NCBI GenBank assembly: GCA_946545285.1
Contig: CAMNNA010000002.1
Coordinates: forward strand, 1 to 59,278
Source: an uncultured cyanobacterium
GTDB lineage: Bacteria; Cyanobacteriota; Vampirovibrionia; Gastranaerophilales; Gastranaerophilaceae
Direction of reading: 5' to 3'
DNA length: 59,278 nt
Of the stretch, positions 40,506-51,223 are shown piece by piece. How positions within the stretch are numbered: the first letter of the stretch is position 1; every line of letters begins with the position of its first letter. Below the pieces are notes generated by a model. It did no database searches, was not told the origin of the DNA, and saw only the letters and a list, made by a program, of their open reading frames with translations. A program made the translations under genes and the position numbers.

Positions 40506-43500
40506 ATTTATAAAAGCAGCTTTAAAATATTATTATACTGTATTTGTATTTGCTCTTTTTATTCTGATTTTAGGGATAGTTGCAATATTTTTTACCCCAA
40601 CGGATATTTTTCCGGAAATAAATACTCCTGCTGTTGTTGCAGTATGGAATTATAACGGAATGCCCGCTAAAGATGTGGAAAATCGTATTGTTTCAATTGC
40701 AGAACGTGCGTATTCTGCGAATATGAATGATGTAGAACATATTGAATCCCAGTCATTATATGGTGTTGGGGTAATAAAAGTATTCTTACACCCCGGAGCA
40801 GATGTTAATACTGCAATAACGCAATTAAGTTCTGCTTCACAAGTTGCATTGAATAATATGCCGATTGGAATCAGACCTCCGCAAGTTATAAAATATACAC
40901 CAACTACTATACCGGTTTTACAGGTAGTAGTATCTTCAAAAACTTTACCGCTGCTGGATGTATCTGATTTGGCTCAAAATATAATAAAAGTGCAAATGTC
41001 TAAAGTCGAAGGTTCTCAAATTCCTTTGCCTATGGGTGGTTTATCCCGTCAAATAATGGTCGATTTAGATATGCAAAAAATGGAAGCGCGTGCTCTTACG
41101 CCTTTGGCTGTAACAGATACTCTTGCGCAACAAAATGTTATATTGCCGTCAGGAAATGCTAAAATTGGTGGCTTTGATTATTATATTACGTTGAATAATG
41201 CAACAAAAACAATTGATGAGATGAATAAATTCCCGATAAAATCTAAAGAGGGTGAAACAGTTTATTTACGGGATATTGCATATATTCATAACGGAAATGC
41301 CGTTCAGGAAAATGTTGTTCGTCATGATGGTGTGGCGGGGAGTTTAATGACTGTTTACAAAGCAGGAAAAACATCAACTATAAAAGTTGTTGACGGATGT
41401 AAAAAAATAATCCCTGTGATAAAAAAAATGGTCCCTTCCGGTATTGAGTTAAACGAGTTATTTGATCAATCAATATTTGTTAAAAGTTCCATAAATAGCG
41501 TTATTTTTGAAGGAACACTTGCAGCTATTTTGACAGCATTGATGATTTTACTGTTTTTAGGCAGTGTTCGTTCTACATTTATTGTGGCGGTTTCTATACC
41601 TTTATCAATATTATTTGCAATAATTTGTTTGTCATTAAGCGGTCAGACTTTAAATATAATGACTCTTAGCGGTATGGCGTTGGCTATCGGTATGCTTGTT
41701 GATAATTCAACTGTTGTACTGGAAAATATTCTAAGAAATAGAGAAATTTATAAAAACAGAATGAACTTACAAGAAATAATCTGTAAATCGGCTTCTGAAG
41801 TTGCTGTTCCTACTTTAATTTCAACATTATCTATATGTATGGTATTTGCACCGATATTTTTGATGAAAAGTGCTACAAAATTTTTATTTGCGCCAATGGC
41901 ATTGTCTGTTATATGCGCTATGATCGGTTCTTATTTGTTGTCAAATACTATAGTTCCGGTTATGGTCGATAAGCTGCTAAAGAAAAAAGAAAGTTTAAAA
42001 CCTGATACTTTACTATATAATTTGCATGAAACAGTAAATAAAAGTTTTGCCAAATTAAGACGGGTATATAAACAATTTTTTGTAAAACAAGTAATGAGAA
42101 ATCCTAAAAAAACATTGCAGTTTTCTGCGCTTGTTATTGTAATTTCTTTTTGCCTGTTACCTTTTATAGGTGAAAATTTCTTCCCTAATGTTGATGCAGG
42201 ACAAATAAGACTTCATGTATATGCTCAGCATGGAACCAGAATAGAAGATACTGCAAGAGCGTTTTCTGATATTGAAAAAACTATCAAAACAGTTATTCCC
42301 GAAAGTGAAATTGACACAATGCTTGATAATATAGGAATTCCTGTAAGTATGCTAAATCTTGCATTTATGGATAATTCTCAGTTGGGGATGGGGGATGGAG
42401 AAATTTTAATTTCCCTGAAAAAACATCACAAACCTACTCAAAAATATATTAAAAAATTGCGAAAGGTTTTAAATGAAAAATATCCTAATATGACATTTTT
42501 CTTCCAAAGTGCTGATATGGTCGGGAAAATTTTAAACTTTGGTTTAGCCTCCCCTATTGATGTTCAGATACAGGGTGAAGATATAAATGCTAATTATGCA
42601 CTTGCTTTAGATATGCTTGAAGATATTAAAAAAGTTAAAGGGGTAGCAGATGCTCATGTTCATCAAATTACTGATTATCCTGAAATTAAACTTGAGGTTG
42701 ATAAGGTAAAAGCTGCCAATATGGGCTTAACACAGGAAGATGTAGCTAAAAACATGATTATAGCCCTTTCATCAAGTGCACAGTCAATGCCGGCTTATTG
42801 GGTTGATCCGGAAAACGGTGTTAATTATCTTCTTGCATTACAAGTACCGCCATATTGGATAAATTCTGTTAATGATGTTATGGATGTTCCGCTTGCTTTT
42901 AACGGGAACAAACCAATTCGTCTTTCTAATGTTGCGACAATACATGAAAGTACCGCGCCAAGCGTTGTAAATCATTACGATATTATGCCTGTTTATGATA
43001 TTTTGGTAAATATTCAAGATAGAGATTTAGATTCGGTAGCGGATGATATTCATAGAATTGTTAAAAAATATGAAAAAAAAGCACCAAGCGGAACATTTAT
43101 AAGTATTTTAGGGCAGGCTAATGCAATGAAAACGGCTTTCACTTCTTTGTTATCAGGGCTATTGCTTGCGTTAATTTTGGTTTATCTTTTAATTGTAACC
43201 AATTTTCAATCTTGGAGAAATCCATTCATTATAATTACACCTGTGCCAATTGCTTTAGCAGGTATATTATGGATGTTATATGCGACGGATACAACGTTTA
43301 GCATACAGGTGATGATGGGTTCTATTATGACTATTGGTGTATCATGTTCAAATTCAATATTGGTTGTTTCATTTGCAACAGATAAAATGAAAAGAGGTTT
43401 TAATTCTGTAACAGCAGCTGTTGATGCAGGATTTACAAGAATAAGGCCGGTTATAATGACGGCTTTAGCAATGATTTTGGGAATGTTGCCAATGTCTTTG

Positions 43501-43653
43501 GGTTTAGGTGAAGGAGGCGAACAAAATGCTCCAATAGGCAGAACAGTAATCGGAGGATTGCTTTTTGCTACTTTTGCAACTTTGATAATTGTACCAATGC
43601 TATTTGCAATTTTGAATAAAAATAAAAAATACAGTGAGGAAAACGGATTATGA
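40498..43653 (+). CDS. RND-family efflux transporter permease
   Basis: 1051 aa; FFTPTDIFPEINTPAVVAVWNYNGMPAKDVENRI, GMALAIGMLVDNSTVVLENI, DUF/AcrB-type two-half topology. Confidence 0.96.
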   Translation: MSKFIKAALKYYYTVFVFALFILILGIVAIFFTPTDIFPEINTPAVVAVWNYNGMPAKDVENRIVSIAERAYSANMNDVEHIESQSLYGVGVIKVFLHPGADVNTAITQLSSASQVALNNMPIGIRPPQVIKYTPTTIPVLQVVVSSKTLPLLDVSDLAQNIIKVQMSKVEGSQIPLPMGGLSRQIMVDLDMQKMEARALTPLAVTDTLAQQNVILPSGNAKIGGFDYYITLNNATKTIDEMNKFPIKSKEGETVYLRDIAYIHNGNAVQENVVRHDGVAGSLMTVYKAGKTSTIKVVDGCKKIIPVIKKMVPSGIELNELFDQSIFVKSSINSVIFEGTLAAILTALMILLFLGSVRSTFIVAVSIPLSILFAIICLSLSGQTLNIMTLSGMALAIGMLVDNSTVVLENILRNREIYKNRMNLQEIICKSASEVAVPTLISTLSICMVFAPIFLMKSATKFLFAPMALSVICAMIGSYLLSNTIVPVMVDKLLKKKESLKPDTLLYNLHETVNKSFAKLRRVYKQFFVKQVMRNPKKTLQFSALVIVISFCLLPFIGENFFPNVDAGQIRLHVYAQHGTRIEDTARAFSDIEKTIKTVIPESEIDTMLDNIGIPVSMLNLAFMDNSQLGMGDGEILISLKKHHKPTQKYIKKLRKVLNEKYPNMTFFFQSADMVGKILNFGLASPIDVQIQGEDINANYALALDMLEDIKKVKGVADAHVHQITDYPEIKLEVDKVKAANMGLTQEDVAKNMIIALSSSAQSMPAYWVDPENGVNYLLALQVPPYWINSVNDVMDVPLAFNGNKPIRLSNVATIHESTAPSVVNHYDIMPVYDILVNIQDRDLDSVADDIHRIVKKYEKKAPSGTFISILGQANAMKTAFTSLLSGLLLALILVYLLIVTNFQSWRNPFIIITPVPIALAGILWMLYATDTTFSIQVMMGSIMTIGVSCSNSILVVSFATDKMKRGFNSVTAAVDAGFTRIRPVIMTALAMILGMLPMSLGLGEGGEQNAPIGRTVIGGLLFATFATLIIVPMLFAILNKNKKYSEENGL

Positions 43654-44849
43654 TAAACGATATATTCGAAAAATTAAAAAAGCATAAATTAAAATCAAGT
43701 GTTATTTCAATATTTGTTTTTATGTTTTTAGTTGGTTTTATACCAAAAGTTACACGAGATATTATTTCTTGGAAAAATGCAAAAAGTTATGAATATGTTG
43801 CGCTTTATGAAAATCCAAGTATAGAAAGTGGTGATGACTCTCTTGAGCTTAGCGGGGAATTAAAACCTTATTTACATACTGAAATATTTTCAAGGATAAA
43901 CGGTATAATCAAAAAACGTTATGTTGAATTAGGAGATAAAGTTGTGCAAGGACAACTGTTGGCTACTATTGAGTCTCCTGATTTGGACGAAGAAGGGCAA
44001 AGCGCGAATGCAACTTTAATCACCGCACAAAAAAGATTAATGGAAGCAGAATATCAATATAATTTTAGCAAGCAGAGTTATGACAGGTATAAACAATCGT
44101 CTCAAGGCGGCGCAATTTCAAAACAAGAACTCGATGCAAAATATAACGAATTTAAAACTTCTGAAATGAATTATCAGGCAGCTAAAGCAGAGGTTAAAAG
44201 AGCAGAGGCAATGAAAAACCGAGTTCAGGCTCTTATGAACTATAAAAATGTTAACGCTCCTTTTAGCGGAGTTATAAGCAAATATAATATTGATGCGGGT
44301 GCAAATGTTGTAGCAGGCGGTAGCAGTACAAGCACGAGCCTGTTTGAAATTCAACAAATCGATAAATTCAGGGTAAGCCTGAATATCCCTCAAAATTATA
44401 TTCCTTATGTGAAACTCGGAATGACGGTAGATTTATATACTCCTAATGACCCTAAAAATAAATTCAAAGGTGTAATTACACAAAATTCACAAACAATTGA
44501 TCCTGTTTCCCGCACGATGGAAGTCGTAGCAATTATAAATAATGACGGAGCATCCGGTTTATATCCGGGATTATATGTTAAATCAGATATTCATATTAAG
44601 GGTGAAGAAAAAATGATAACTGTTAATCCCTCTTGTCTGACAACATTGAATACCGGAAGATATGTTGTAACCGTAAACGAATCGGGGAAAATTCATTTTC
44701 AAAAAGTTCTTACCGGTCGAGATTTTGGAAATAAAATTGAAATTTTGGAAGGACTTAATGGAAATGAAAATCTCATAATAAATATTACAGACGATTTAAA
44801 AGACGGGCAAACCGTTAAATGGCGTAAAAATGAAACTATAACTCAATAA
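43650..44849 (+). CDS. RND periplasmic adaptor (membrane fusion) subunit
   Basis: GIIKKRYVELGDKVVQGQLLATIESPDLDEE, NAPFSGVISKYNIDAGANV, SRTMEVVAIINN. Confidence 0.93.
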   Translation: MINDIFEKLKKHKLKSSVISIFVFMFLVGFIPKVTRDIISWKNAKSYEYVALYENPSIESGDDSLELSGELKPYLHTEIFSRINGIIKKRYVELGDKVVQGQLLATIESPDLDEEGQSANATLITAQKRLMEAEYQYNFSKQSYDRYKQSSQGGAISKQELDAKYNEFKTSEMNYQAAKAEVKRAEAMKNRVQALMNYKNVNAPFSGVISKYNIDAGANVVAGGSSTSTSLFEIQQIDKFRVSLNIPQNYIPYVKLGMTVDLYTPNDPKNKFKGVITQNSQTIDPVSRTMEVVAIINNDGASGLYPGLYVKSDIHIKGEEKMITVNPSCLTTLNTGRYVVTVNESGKIHFQKVLTGRDFGNKIEILEGLNGNENLIINITDDLKDGQTVKWRKNETITQ

Positions 44850-44880
44850 TTTTTTTGAAAATAAGTAATTGGGATTAAAT

Positions 44881-46914
44881 ATGAAAAAAATAATATTAAT
44901 TTTAACTTTTTTACTAATAGCAAATAGCAATTTATGTGCGTATTGTGACGAGGCAGTTAAAGAAGAATCGTCAATTGTTGATGAAAATATTCTTTGTGAA
45001 AATGTTTTTACCTCGAAAACAGAACGTGAAATAAAATCTCATATAGTGCATATTTATGGAGAAGAAAATTCGCAAAATATTTATAATAAAATATGTGAAA
45101 TTGCTCAAACGTCCGTTAGTAATCGTTCTTTAGATTTAAAACGAGACGATTTTAAGCGAGATTCTGATTGGTACAAAGATGAAGTTATTTATATGTTTTA
45201 TGTAGATCAATTTGGAACTGTTACCGACGGAAAACCGAATCAATTTAAAGATACAGAAAATATGCTTGACTATTTAAAAGATTTGGGGGTAACAACTCTT
45301 TATATGCTTCCTTTTGCGGATTCTCCAATGGAAGATTCAGGGTTTGATGTGAAAAATCCTACAGATATAAGAAAAGATTTAGGCGGGAAAGAGCAATTTG
45401 AATCATTTATTAAAAAAGCGAAAGAACAAGGCTTTAAAATTAAAGCGGATTTGGTGTTAAATCATTTTTCAGAACAGCATGAGTGGTTTCAAAGTATTTT
45501 AAACGGAGATGAAAGTAAAATCAGCTATTTTATCGCAACGGAAACTATGCCTGAATACAAAAAATACGTTGATGAAAAATTAGGTTATATTGCTGAATAC
45601 AAAGAAGACGACGGTAGAATATCAAAACGTCGGCTTATTTTTCCGGAAATATCCGAAAACCATTACAGAAAAGTTCAAGTAAACGGAAAGGATTATTATT
45701 TCTATCACACATTTTACCCCTTTCAACTTGATATAAATTGGCAAAATCCGGAAGTCTTGTATTATAACCTTGAAACCTTAAATTATTGGGCAAATTTAGG
45801 TGTGGATATTTTTAGACTTGATTCGATTCCATATTTAATCAAGGAAAAAGGAACTAATGCTGAAAATTTAGAAAAAACACATGAAGTTATAAAACTTTTA
45901 AGCGTATATCTTCAAGCTGTTGCACCAAGAACCGTTATGCAGGCTGAAGCCTGTCAATTACCTAAAGATGTTATTCCATATTTTGGAACTGAACGAAAAA
46001 ATACTGTTTTTGTCAATAATCGTGAAAAAGATTTAAAAAGAACCGATGAAGTTCAAATTGCATACAATTTCCCTGAGATGCCTGCCCTTTGGGCGACTCT
46101 AATTACTGAGGATAACTCGTATTTTATTAATTCAGTTTTAAATTTACCTAAAATACCTGAATCTGCAAGTTGGGCAACATTTTTAAGAGTTCATGATGAA
46201 CTTACTCTTGAAATGGTAACACCTGAAATGAGAAAACTTATTTACGATTCACTTGCACCAAAAGGTGCGCCATTTCGAAAAGGATATGGTGTTTCAGGAA
46301 GAATGGCGAACTTTTTAAATGAAGATTATCAACACATTAATATGGCTTTTTCAGTGTTGTTATCTCTTCCGGGAATCCCTATTATATATTATGGTGATGA
46401 GATTGGGTCAAAAAATAATTATTATAACGCTCAAAAAAATGCTTTAACAAGAAAAAAATTAAGTAAAGTAAAATTGTTATCATTTTTTGATAGTCGGGAT
46501 ATAAACAGAGGGCTGCTTACAAAAGATAAATTTTACAGTGCCAGTAGGGAAAATAGAAGTTATAGCGGCAAGATTTACCATAGCGTGAAAAATATGATAA
46601 ATCTGCGCAAAAATATTCCTGCTCTTTCAAGAGGAAATTTAACTTTATTGAATACGGACAAACATATTCTTGCGTATATCAGAAGTTATAAGGGTGAAAA
46701 ATATTTGATAGTTAATAATCTTTCTAACAGAAAGTGTATAGCCGAAGTTGATTTACCAAAAGATATAATTTTAAAAGGATTAAAAAATCAACAAACTGTA
46801 ACTTTAACCAATATTCTCAACGGTGAAGAATTTAAGTTGAAGTTGTCTTTAAAAAATAACAAAACAAGATTATTAATGTATTCACACTCTTTTGTGTGGC
46901 TAAAGTTACAATAG
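44881..46914 (+). CDS. Secreted GH13 (alpha-amylase family) protein, trehalose synthase-like
   Basis: Signal peptide MKKIILILTFLLIANSNLCAYC; KADLVLNHFSEQHEWF, DIFRLDSIPY, MQAEA, FLRVHDELTLEMVT, IIYYGDEIG. Confidence 0.9.
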   Translation: MKKIILILTFLLIANSNLCAYCDEAVKEESSIVDENILCENVFTSKTEREIKSHIVHIYGEENSQNIYNKICEIAQTSVSNRSLDLKRDDFKRDSDWYKDEVIYMFYVDQFGTVTDGKPNQFKDTENMLDYLKDLGVTTLYMLPFADSPMEDSGFDVKNPTDIRKDLGGKEQFESFIKKAKEQGFKIKADLVLNHFSEQHEWFQSILNGDESKISYFIATETMPEYKKYVDEKLGYIAEYKEDDGRISKRRLIFPEISENHYRKVQVNGKDYYFYHTFYPFQLDINWQNPEVLYYNLETLNYWANLGVDIFRLDSIPYLIKEKGTNAENLEKTHEVIKLLSVYLQAVAPRTVMQAEACQLPKDVIPYFGTERKNTVFVNNREKDLKRTDEVQIAYNFPEMPALWATLITEDNSYFINSVLNLPKIPESASWATFLRVHDELTLEMVTPEMRKLIYDSLAPKGAPFRKGYGVSGRMANFLNEDYQHINMAFSVLLSLPGIPIIYYGDEIGSKNNYYNAQKNALTRKKLSKVKLLSFFDSRDINRGLLTKDKFYSASRENRSYSGKIYHSVKNMINLRKNIPALSRGNLTLLNTDKHILAYIRSYKGEKYLIVNNLSNRKCIAEVDLPKDIILKGLKNQQTVTLTNILNGEEFKLKLSLKNNKTRLLMYSHSFVWLKLQ

Positions 46915-46924
46915 GAGACTTATT

Positions 46925-48034
46925 ATGGAACAAACGGCAAATCAAGGGAAAAAGAAACAATTTTTGAATTATATAAATGTATTTAGAGGATTAGCGATTT
47001 TGCTTATTATTATGGGTCACACTATGCAATTTGGAGCTCAAGGTTCTGTTTCTCACATAATAAATACAGAAATAGTTTGCGGAGGAACTGCTCTTTTTAT
47101 ATTTATTTCCGGCTTTTTGTTTCAGCATTTATCATATAAATTTGAGTACAAAAACTATATGAAGAAAAAATGGATAAATGTTATTATGCCATATTTAATA
47201 ACATCAATTCCCGGTTTAATTTTCTGTTTTACAATGCCGATTGCATATAAAAATACATTTTATGATATACCTTTATTTTTGCAAATTCCTATGCATTTGA
47301 CAGTAGGTAGAGTGCATAATATTCCGGCATGGTTTATTCCAATGATAGTGATTTTCTTTATATGTTCGTGGATATTATTAAAATTAGAGAAAAAAGGAAT
47401 TTTATATAAATTTCTTCCTCTATTGTTTTTAATAACAATATTTCTTCCCAGAGTTAGTCCTGAATATTCTGATTTGATAAATTTAAGTTACCTAAGCAGG
47501 TACTTAGCTTATGTAAATTACATATTAATGGGTTTTATTCACTTTTTATCTTTATATATTTTCGGAATGTTTTGTTCTGCTAATAAAAATATTATTGATA
47601 AATTTTATGATAAAAGATTTTTATTATGGGCTGGAATGTTTGTTACAAGCGGATTAAATATTTATTTATCATATAAATTTAATTGGTCTAATTACACAAT
47701 CTCTAAAACATTTTTGACAATGCTTTTACTTGGTTATTTAAAACACTATGATGAATTTATTTTATCACACAATAAAACAAATAAAACTCTTGATTTTATT
47801 GCAAAATACAGCTTTGGTTTGTTTTTTATTCACTGGTACTGGTTTTTTATTTATAATCAAATATTTAATTTACCAAACGTAATTGTTTCGGGAAATTTTG
47901 CGACAATTATTTTATCTGTGTCAATCCGTTTTGCAGTTGTAGCAATTCTTTCAACCGTAACATTATTCGGTATAAAATATTTGTTGCTTAAAATAAATAA
48001 AAATACTAATACAAGGATGTTTATAGGTGTATAA
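46925..48034 (+). CDS. Acyltransferase-3 (OafA-like) membrane protein
   Basis: YINVFRGLAILLIIMGHTMQFG, about 10 hydrophobic segments. Confidence 0.88.
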   Translation: MEQTANQGKKKQFLNYINVFRGLAILLIIMGHTMQFGAQGSVSHIINTEIVCGGTALFIFISGFLFQHLSYKFEYKNYMKKKWINVIMPYLITSIPGLIFCFTMPIAYKNTFYDIPLFLQIPMHLTVGRVHNIPAWFIPMIVIFFICSWILLKLEKKGILYKFLPLLFLITIFLPRVSPEYSDLINLSYLSRYLAYVNYILMGFIHFLSLYIFGMFCSANKNIIDKFYDKRFLLWAGMFVTSGLNIYLSYKFNWSNYTISKTFLTMLLLGYLKHYDEFILSHNKTNKTLDFIAKYSFGLFFIHWYWFFIYNQIFNLPNVIVSGNFATIILSVSIRFAVVAILSTVTLFGIKYLLLKINKNTNTRMFIGV

Positions 48035-48076
48035 CTAACTACACGCATTGATTTTAGTAGATGTAAAGAACGGGCT

Positions 48077-49465
48077 TTATTCAGGTAAAACAATTTTAAA
48101 AGTTGAGCCTTTACCAACTTCACTTTCCACACTTACACATCCTTTGTGAAGTTGAGCAATATGCTTTACAATCGCAAGTCCCAAACCTGTACCGCCTGTT
48201 TGTCTGCTTCTTGCTTTATCAACTCTGTAAAATCTTGTAAATAACTTATCTAAATGCTTCTGTCGTATTCCTATCCCATAATCTTTAACAGAAATTATTA
48301 CATTGTCGTTTTCTTGCTCTGTAATTACATCAATTTTTTGAGACCCTGAATATTTTATTGCATTATTTAAAAGATTTATAATTGCGGTAATAAGTAAGTC
48401 TTCATTTGCAAAAATTTCCAAATCACATTTTGGAGAAAATGAAATATTTGTACTTTGTATATTTAAATAAGATACAGCTTTTTCAACCATTTTATTTAGA
48501 TTAAATGTTGTAAAATTCTTATTTTCATTTGTCTGTTCCAGTTCAATTTCAGAAAGAGTTAAAATATCATTTACAAGTTTATTAATATTGTCGGTTTGAG
48601 AAAGTATTATATCAAAGCATTCTCTATCACTATCTGCTATCGAATTTTTTGTATCCAAAAGTTCAATAGCGGAATTTATTGTTGCAATTGGGGTTTTTAT
48701 TTCATGTGTCATATCCTGAATAAAAATCGAACGAAATTCTTCCAGCTTTTTTAGTCTTTTAATTTGGTTTTTTAATGTTATAGTCATTTGTTTTATTGCA
48801 ATAGATATTTCTTGTAGCAATCCTTCTTTTGAAATTTTTATTTCAGTATCTAATTGTCCCTTTGAAATTTTTACAACGCTATCTTCTAAATTATTAAATG
48901 AGTTTCTTATGGTTGAAAAAACATAAACAAAATATCCGCTCAAGAAGAGTAAACAAATAACAAAGAATATTATTATATTTATTTGCGAATCGATTAATGA
49001 TGAAACAAAATCGTCTTCAAGTAATACAAGTTCAAGATAATATTTTTTATTTTTAATATCAAATTCGCTAACATCAGATAATTTTTGATGTTTAATTATT
49101 CTTTTGTATATTTCCCATTTGCTTAATTGTCTGTCAAGTATATGAGTGTCAGGATCAAGTACGTTATTATTAAACGTAGTACCGGCAATCAGCTTTTTAT
49201 TTGCATCAAAAATTTGAAAAGAGACATCATTTTCGTTTTTAAAATTTTCGCAATATTCATTTAACCCGAAATTATCATTTTTTAACAAATATGGTACTGC
49301 AGCAAGTTTTATTTGTTTTTTATAAAAATTTATTTCATTTTTTTCACCATACAAATACAAGTGATTTATTTGGATAAAATTGTATAAAGAAATTAAAATA
49401 AAAATGGCCAAGATTCCAAGCAGCCATACAATTTTATTTATCCAAAATAAATCTCTTTTTTTCAT
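48077..49465 (-). CDS. Sensor histidine kinase
   Basis: HAMP, FIQDMTHEIKTPIATINSAIELL, NLLNNAIKYS, VKDYGIGIRQKHLDKLFTRFYRVDKARSRQTGGTGLGLAIVKHI. Confidence 0.96.
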   Translation of the reverse strand: MKKRDLFWINKIVWLLGILAIFILISLYNFIQINHLYLYGEKNEINFYKKQIKLAAVPYLLKNDNFGLNEYCENFKNENDVSFQIFDANKKLIAGTTFNNNVLDPDTHILDRQLSKWEIYKRIIKHQKLSDVSEFDIKNKKYYLELVLLEDDFVSSLIDSQINIIIFFVICLLFLSGYFVYVFSTIRNSFNNLEDSVVKISKGQLDTEIKISKEGLLQEISIAIKQMTITLKNQIKRLKKLEEFRSIFIQDMTHEIKTPIATINSAIELLDTKNSIADSDRECFDIILSQTDNINKLVNDILTLSEIELEQTNENKNFTTFNLNKMVEKAVSYLNIQSTNISFSPKCDLEIFANEDLLITAIINLLNNAIKYSGSQKIDVITEQENDNVIISVKDYGIGIRQKHLDKLFTRFYRVDKARSRQTGGTGLGLAIVKHIAQLHKGCVSVESEVGKGSTFKIVLPE

Positions 49466-50154
49466 ACAATTTCCTTTAGTTTATAGCCACAACCTCTTAT
49501 TGTTTCTATATCAGGTCCTCTTTCAGCCAGTTTTTTCCTGAGATTAACAATTTGAACATCAACCGCACGCTCTGATATGTTAAATCCTTCATCCCCTCTC
49601 AATATTGAAAGTAGTGAAGATCTGCTAAACACTATTCCGACATTGGAAATAAAAGTATCTAAAATTTTATATTCAAAATTAGTTAGCTCAATTTCTTTAT
49701 CTTGTACTTTGACAATCATTTTGTCGGTATCAATAGTGATGTCTTTATATTTTTTTATACTGCCAACGGATTTCAAAGACTCTAAATGGGCCTTAATTCT
49801 TGCTAAAAGTATTTTATTGCTGAAAGGTTTTGTTATATAATCAATAGCTCCTGATTTAAAACCTTCTAAGATATCTTCTTCCATTTTTTTAGCAGTAATC
49901 ATTATTACTTTTGTATCTTTGTATTTATCATCATTTTTAATAATCTTGCACAACGAATAACCGTCAAGCTCCGGAATCATAACATCAAGTAAAATTAAAT
50001 CCGGTTTGTCTGTTTTAATAAAATTTAGAGCTTCATTCCCGTCAAACGCACATCTGATTTTGTGGTAACCATCGGTTTGAAGCATAAGTTCCATAACTCG
50101 GTTTAACTGAATTTCATCTTCAACAACAAGAATCTTTGCATCTTTTATACTCAT
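49462..50154 (-). CDS. OmpR-family response regulator
   Basis: ILVVEDEIQLNRVMELML, LILLDVMIPELDGYSL, winged helix SERAVDVQIVNLRKKL. Confidence 0.96.
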   Translation of the reverse strand: MSIKDAKILVVEDEIQLNRVMELMLQTDGYHKIRCAFDGNEALNFIKTDKPDLILLDVMIPELDGYSLCKIIKNDDKYKDTKVIMITAKKMEEDILEGFKSGAIDYITKPFSNKILLARIKAHLESLKSVGSIKKYKDITIDTDKMIVKVQDKEIELTNFEYKILDTFISNVGIVFSRSSLLSILRGDEGFNISERAVDVQIVNLRKKLAERGPDIETIRGCGYKLKEIV

Positions 50155-50226
50155 AGTTATATTATACTATTAAAATATGTTCTTTTGGTTATAAACTAAC
50201 TTTCTTACCTTTACATTCTTGTTTAA

Positions 50227-50823
50227 CTAAATTTCATGCCTGCCTTCTATTGCTTTTGCAATAGTAATTTCATCAGCATATTCTAAATCAGCCCCAACAG
50301 GAAGTCCGAAGGCAATTCTTGAAACTTTTATTCCAAACGGTTTTATTAATTTTGTTAAATAAAGGCTTGTTGCCTCCCCTTCAACTGAAGGGGAAAGTGC
50401 TAAGATTATTTCTTTTACATCTTCTGAAGTTAATCTTGTCAATAACTCTTTTATTCTTATAGAATCAGCCCCAATTCCGTCTATCGGAGAAATCAATCCC
50501 TGCAAAACGTGATAAAGTCCTTTATATTCGTTTGTTTTTTCAATAGCAATCAAATCTTTCGAATCAGAAACAACACAAATAGTCGACTTATCACGCGATA
50601 ACGAAGAACATATCTCACAAGGACTTGTTGATGAAAGGTTGAAACAAACTTCGCATGTATGCGTGTTTTTCTTTGCTTCAACCATTATATTTGCAAAATT
50701 TTCCACCTCTGATTCAGACATTTTTAGTAAAAAAAATGCCATGCGCTGAGCAGATTTTGGCCCAACAGAAGGGAATTTCTGAAACTGTTCAATTAATGAT
50801 GCTATTTCTTTAGGATAGATCAA
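50227..50823 (-). CDS. recR: Recombination protein RecR
   Basis: [45 protein letters not shown]-like [15 protein letters not shown]. Confidence 0.97.
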   Translation of the reverse strand: MIYPKEIASLIEQFQKFPSVGPKSAQRMAFFLLKMSESEVENFANIMVEAKKNTHTCEVCFNLSSTSPCEICSSLSRDKSTICVVSDSKDLIAIEKTNEYKGLYHVLQGLISPIDGIGADSIRIKELLTRLTSEDVKEIILALSPSVEGEATSLYLTKLIKPFGIKVSRIAFGLPVGADLEYADEITIAKAIEGRHEI

Positions 50824-50832
50824 TTTTTTCTC

Positions 50833-51159
50833 CTAAAATTTTAAACCCGGAATACTGATTCCGCCTGTTAAAGATTTCATTCTTCTGTTCATTTCTTCAG
50901 AGGCTTTATTATCAGCATCTTTCATTGCAGTTGAAATTACATCTTCCAATGTTTCAATAGTATCAGAATCAACACCTGGCAAAAGTTCTGATGAAATTTT
51001 AATAGATTTAAATTTTCCTTGACCGTTGCAAACTACGCTGACTGCTCCGCCTGCTCCTTGACCTGAAATTTCAAGATTAGCAAGTTCTTCTTGCATAACA
51101 GCTGCTTTTTTTTGCATATCTTGTACTTTTTTTGCAATGTTCATAAAATCCATACCCAT
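50833..51159 (-). CDS. YbaB/EbfC family nucleoid-associated protein
   Basis: KKVQDMQKKAAVMQEELANLEISGQGAGGAVSVVCNGQGKFKSIKIS. Confidence 0.95.
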   Translation of the reverse strand: MGMDFMNIAKKVQDMQKKAAVMQEELANLEISGQGAGGAVSVVCNGQGKFKSIKISSELLPGVDSDTIETLEDVISTAMKDADNKASEEMNRRMKSLTGGISIPGLKF

Positions 51160-51223
51160 AATTTTTCTCCTTAGTCTGTTTTAATAATTTTTACTCTCTG
51201 GAATTTTATTATACAATAAAAAT

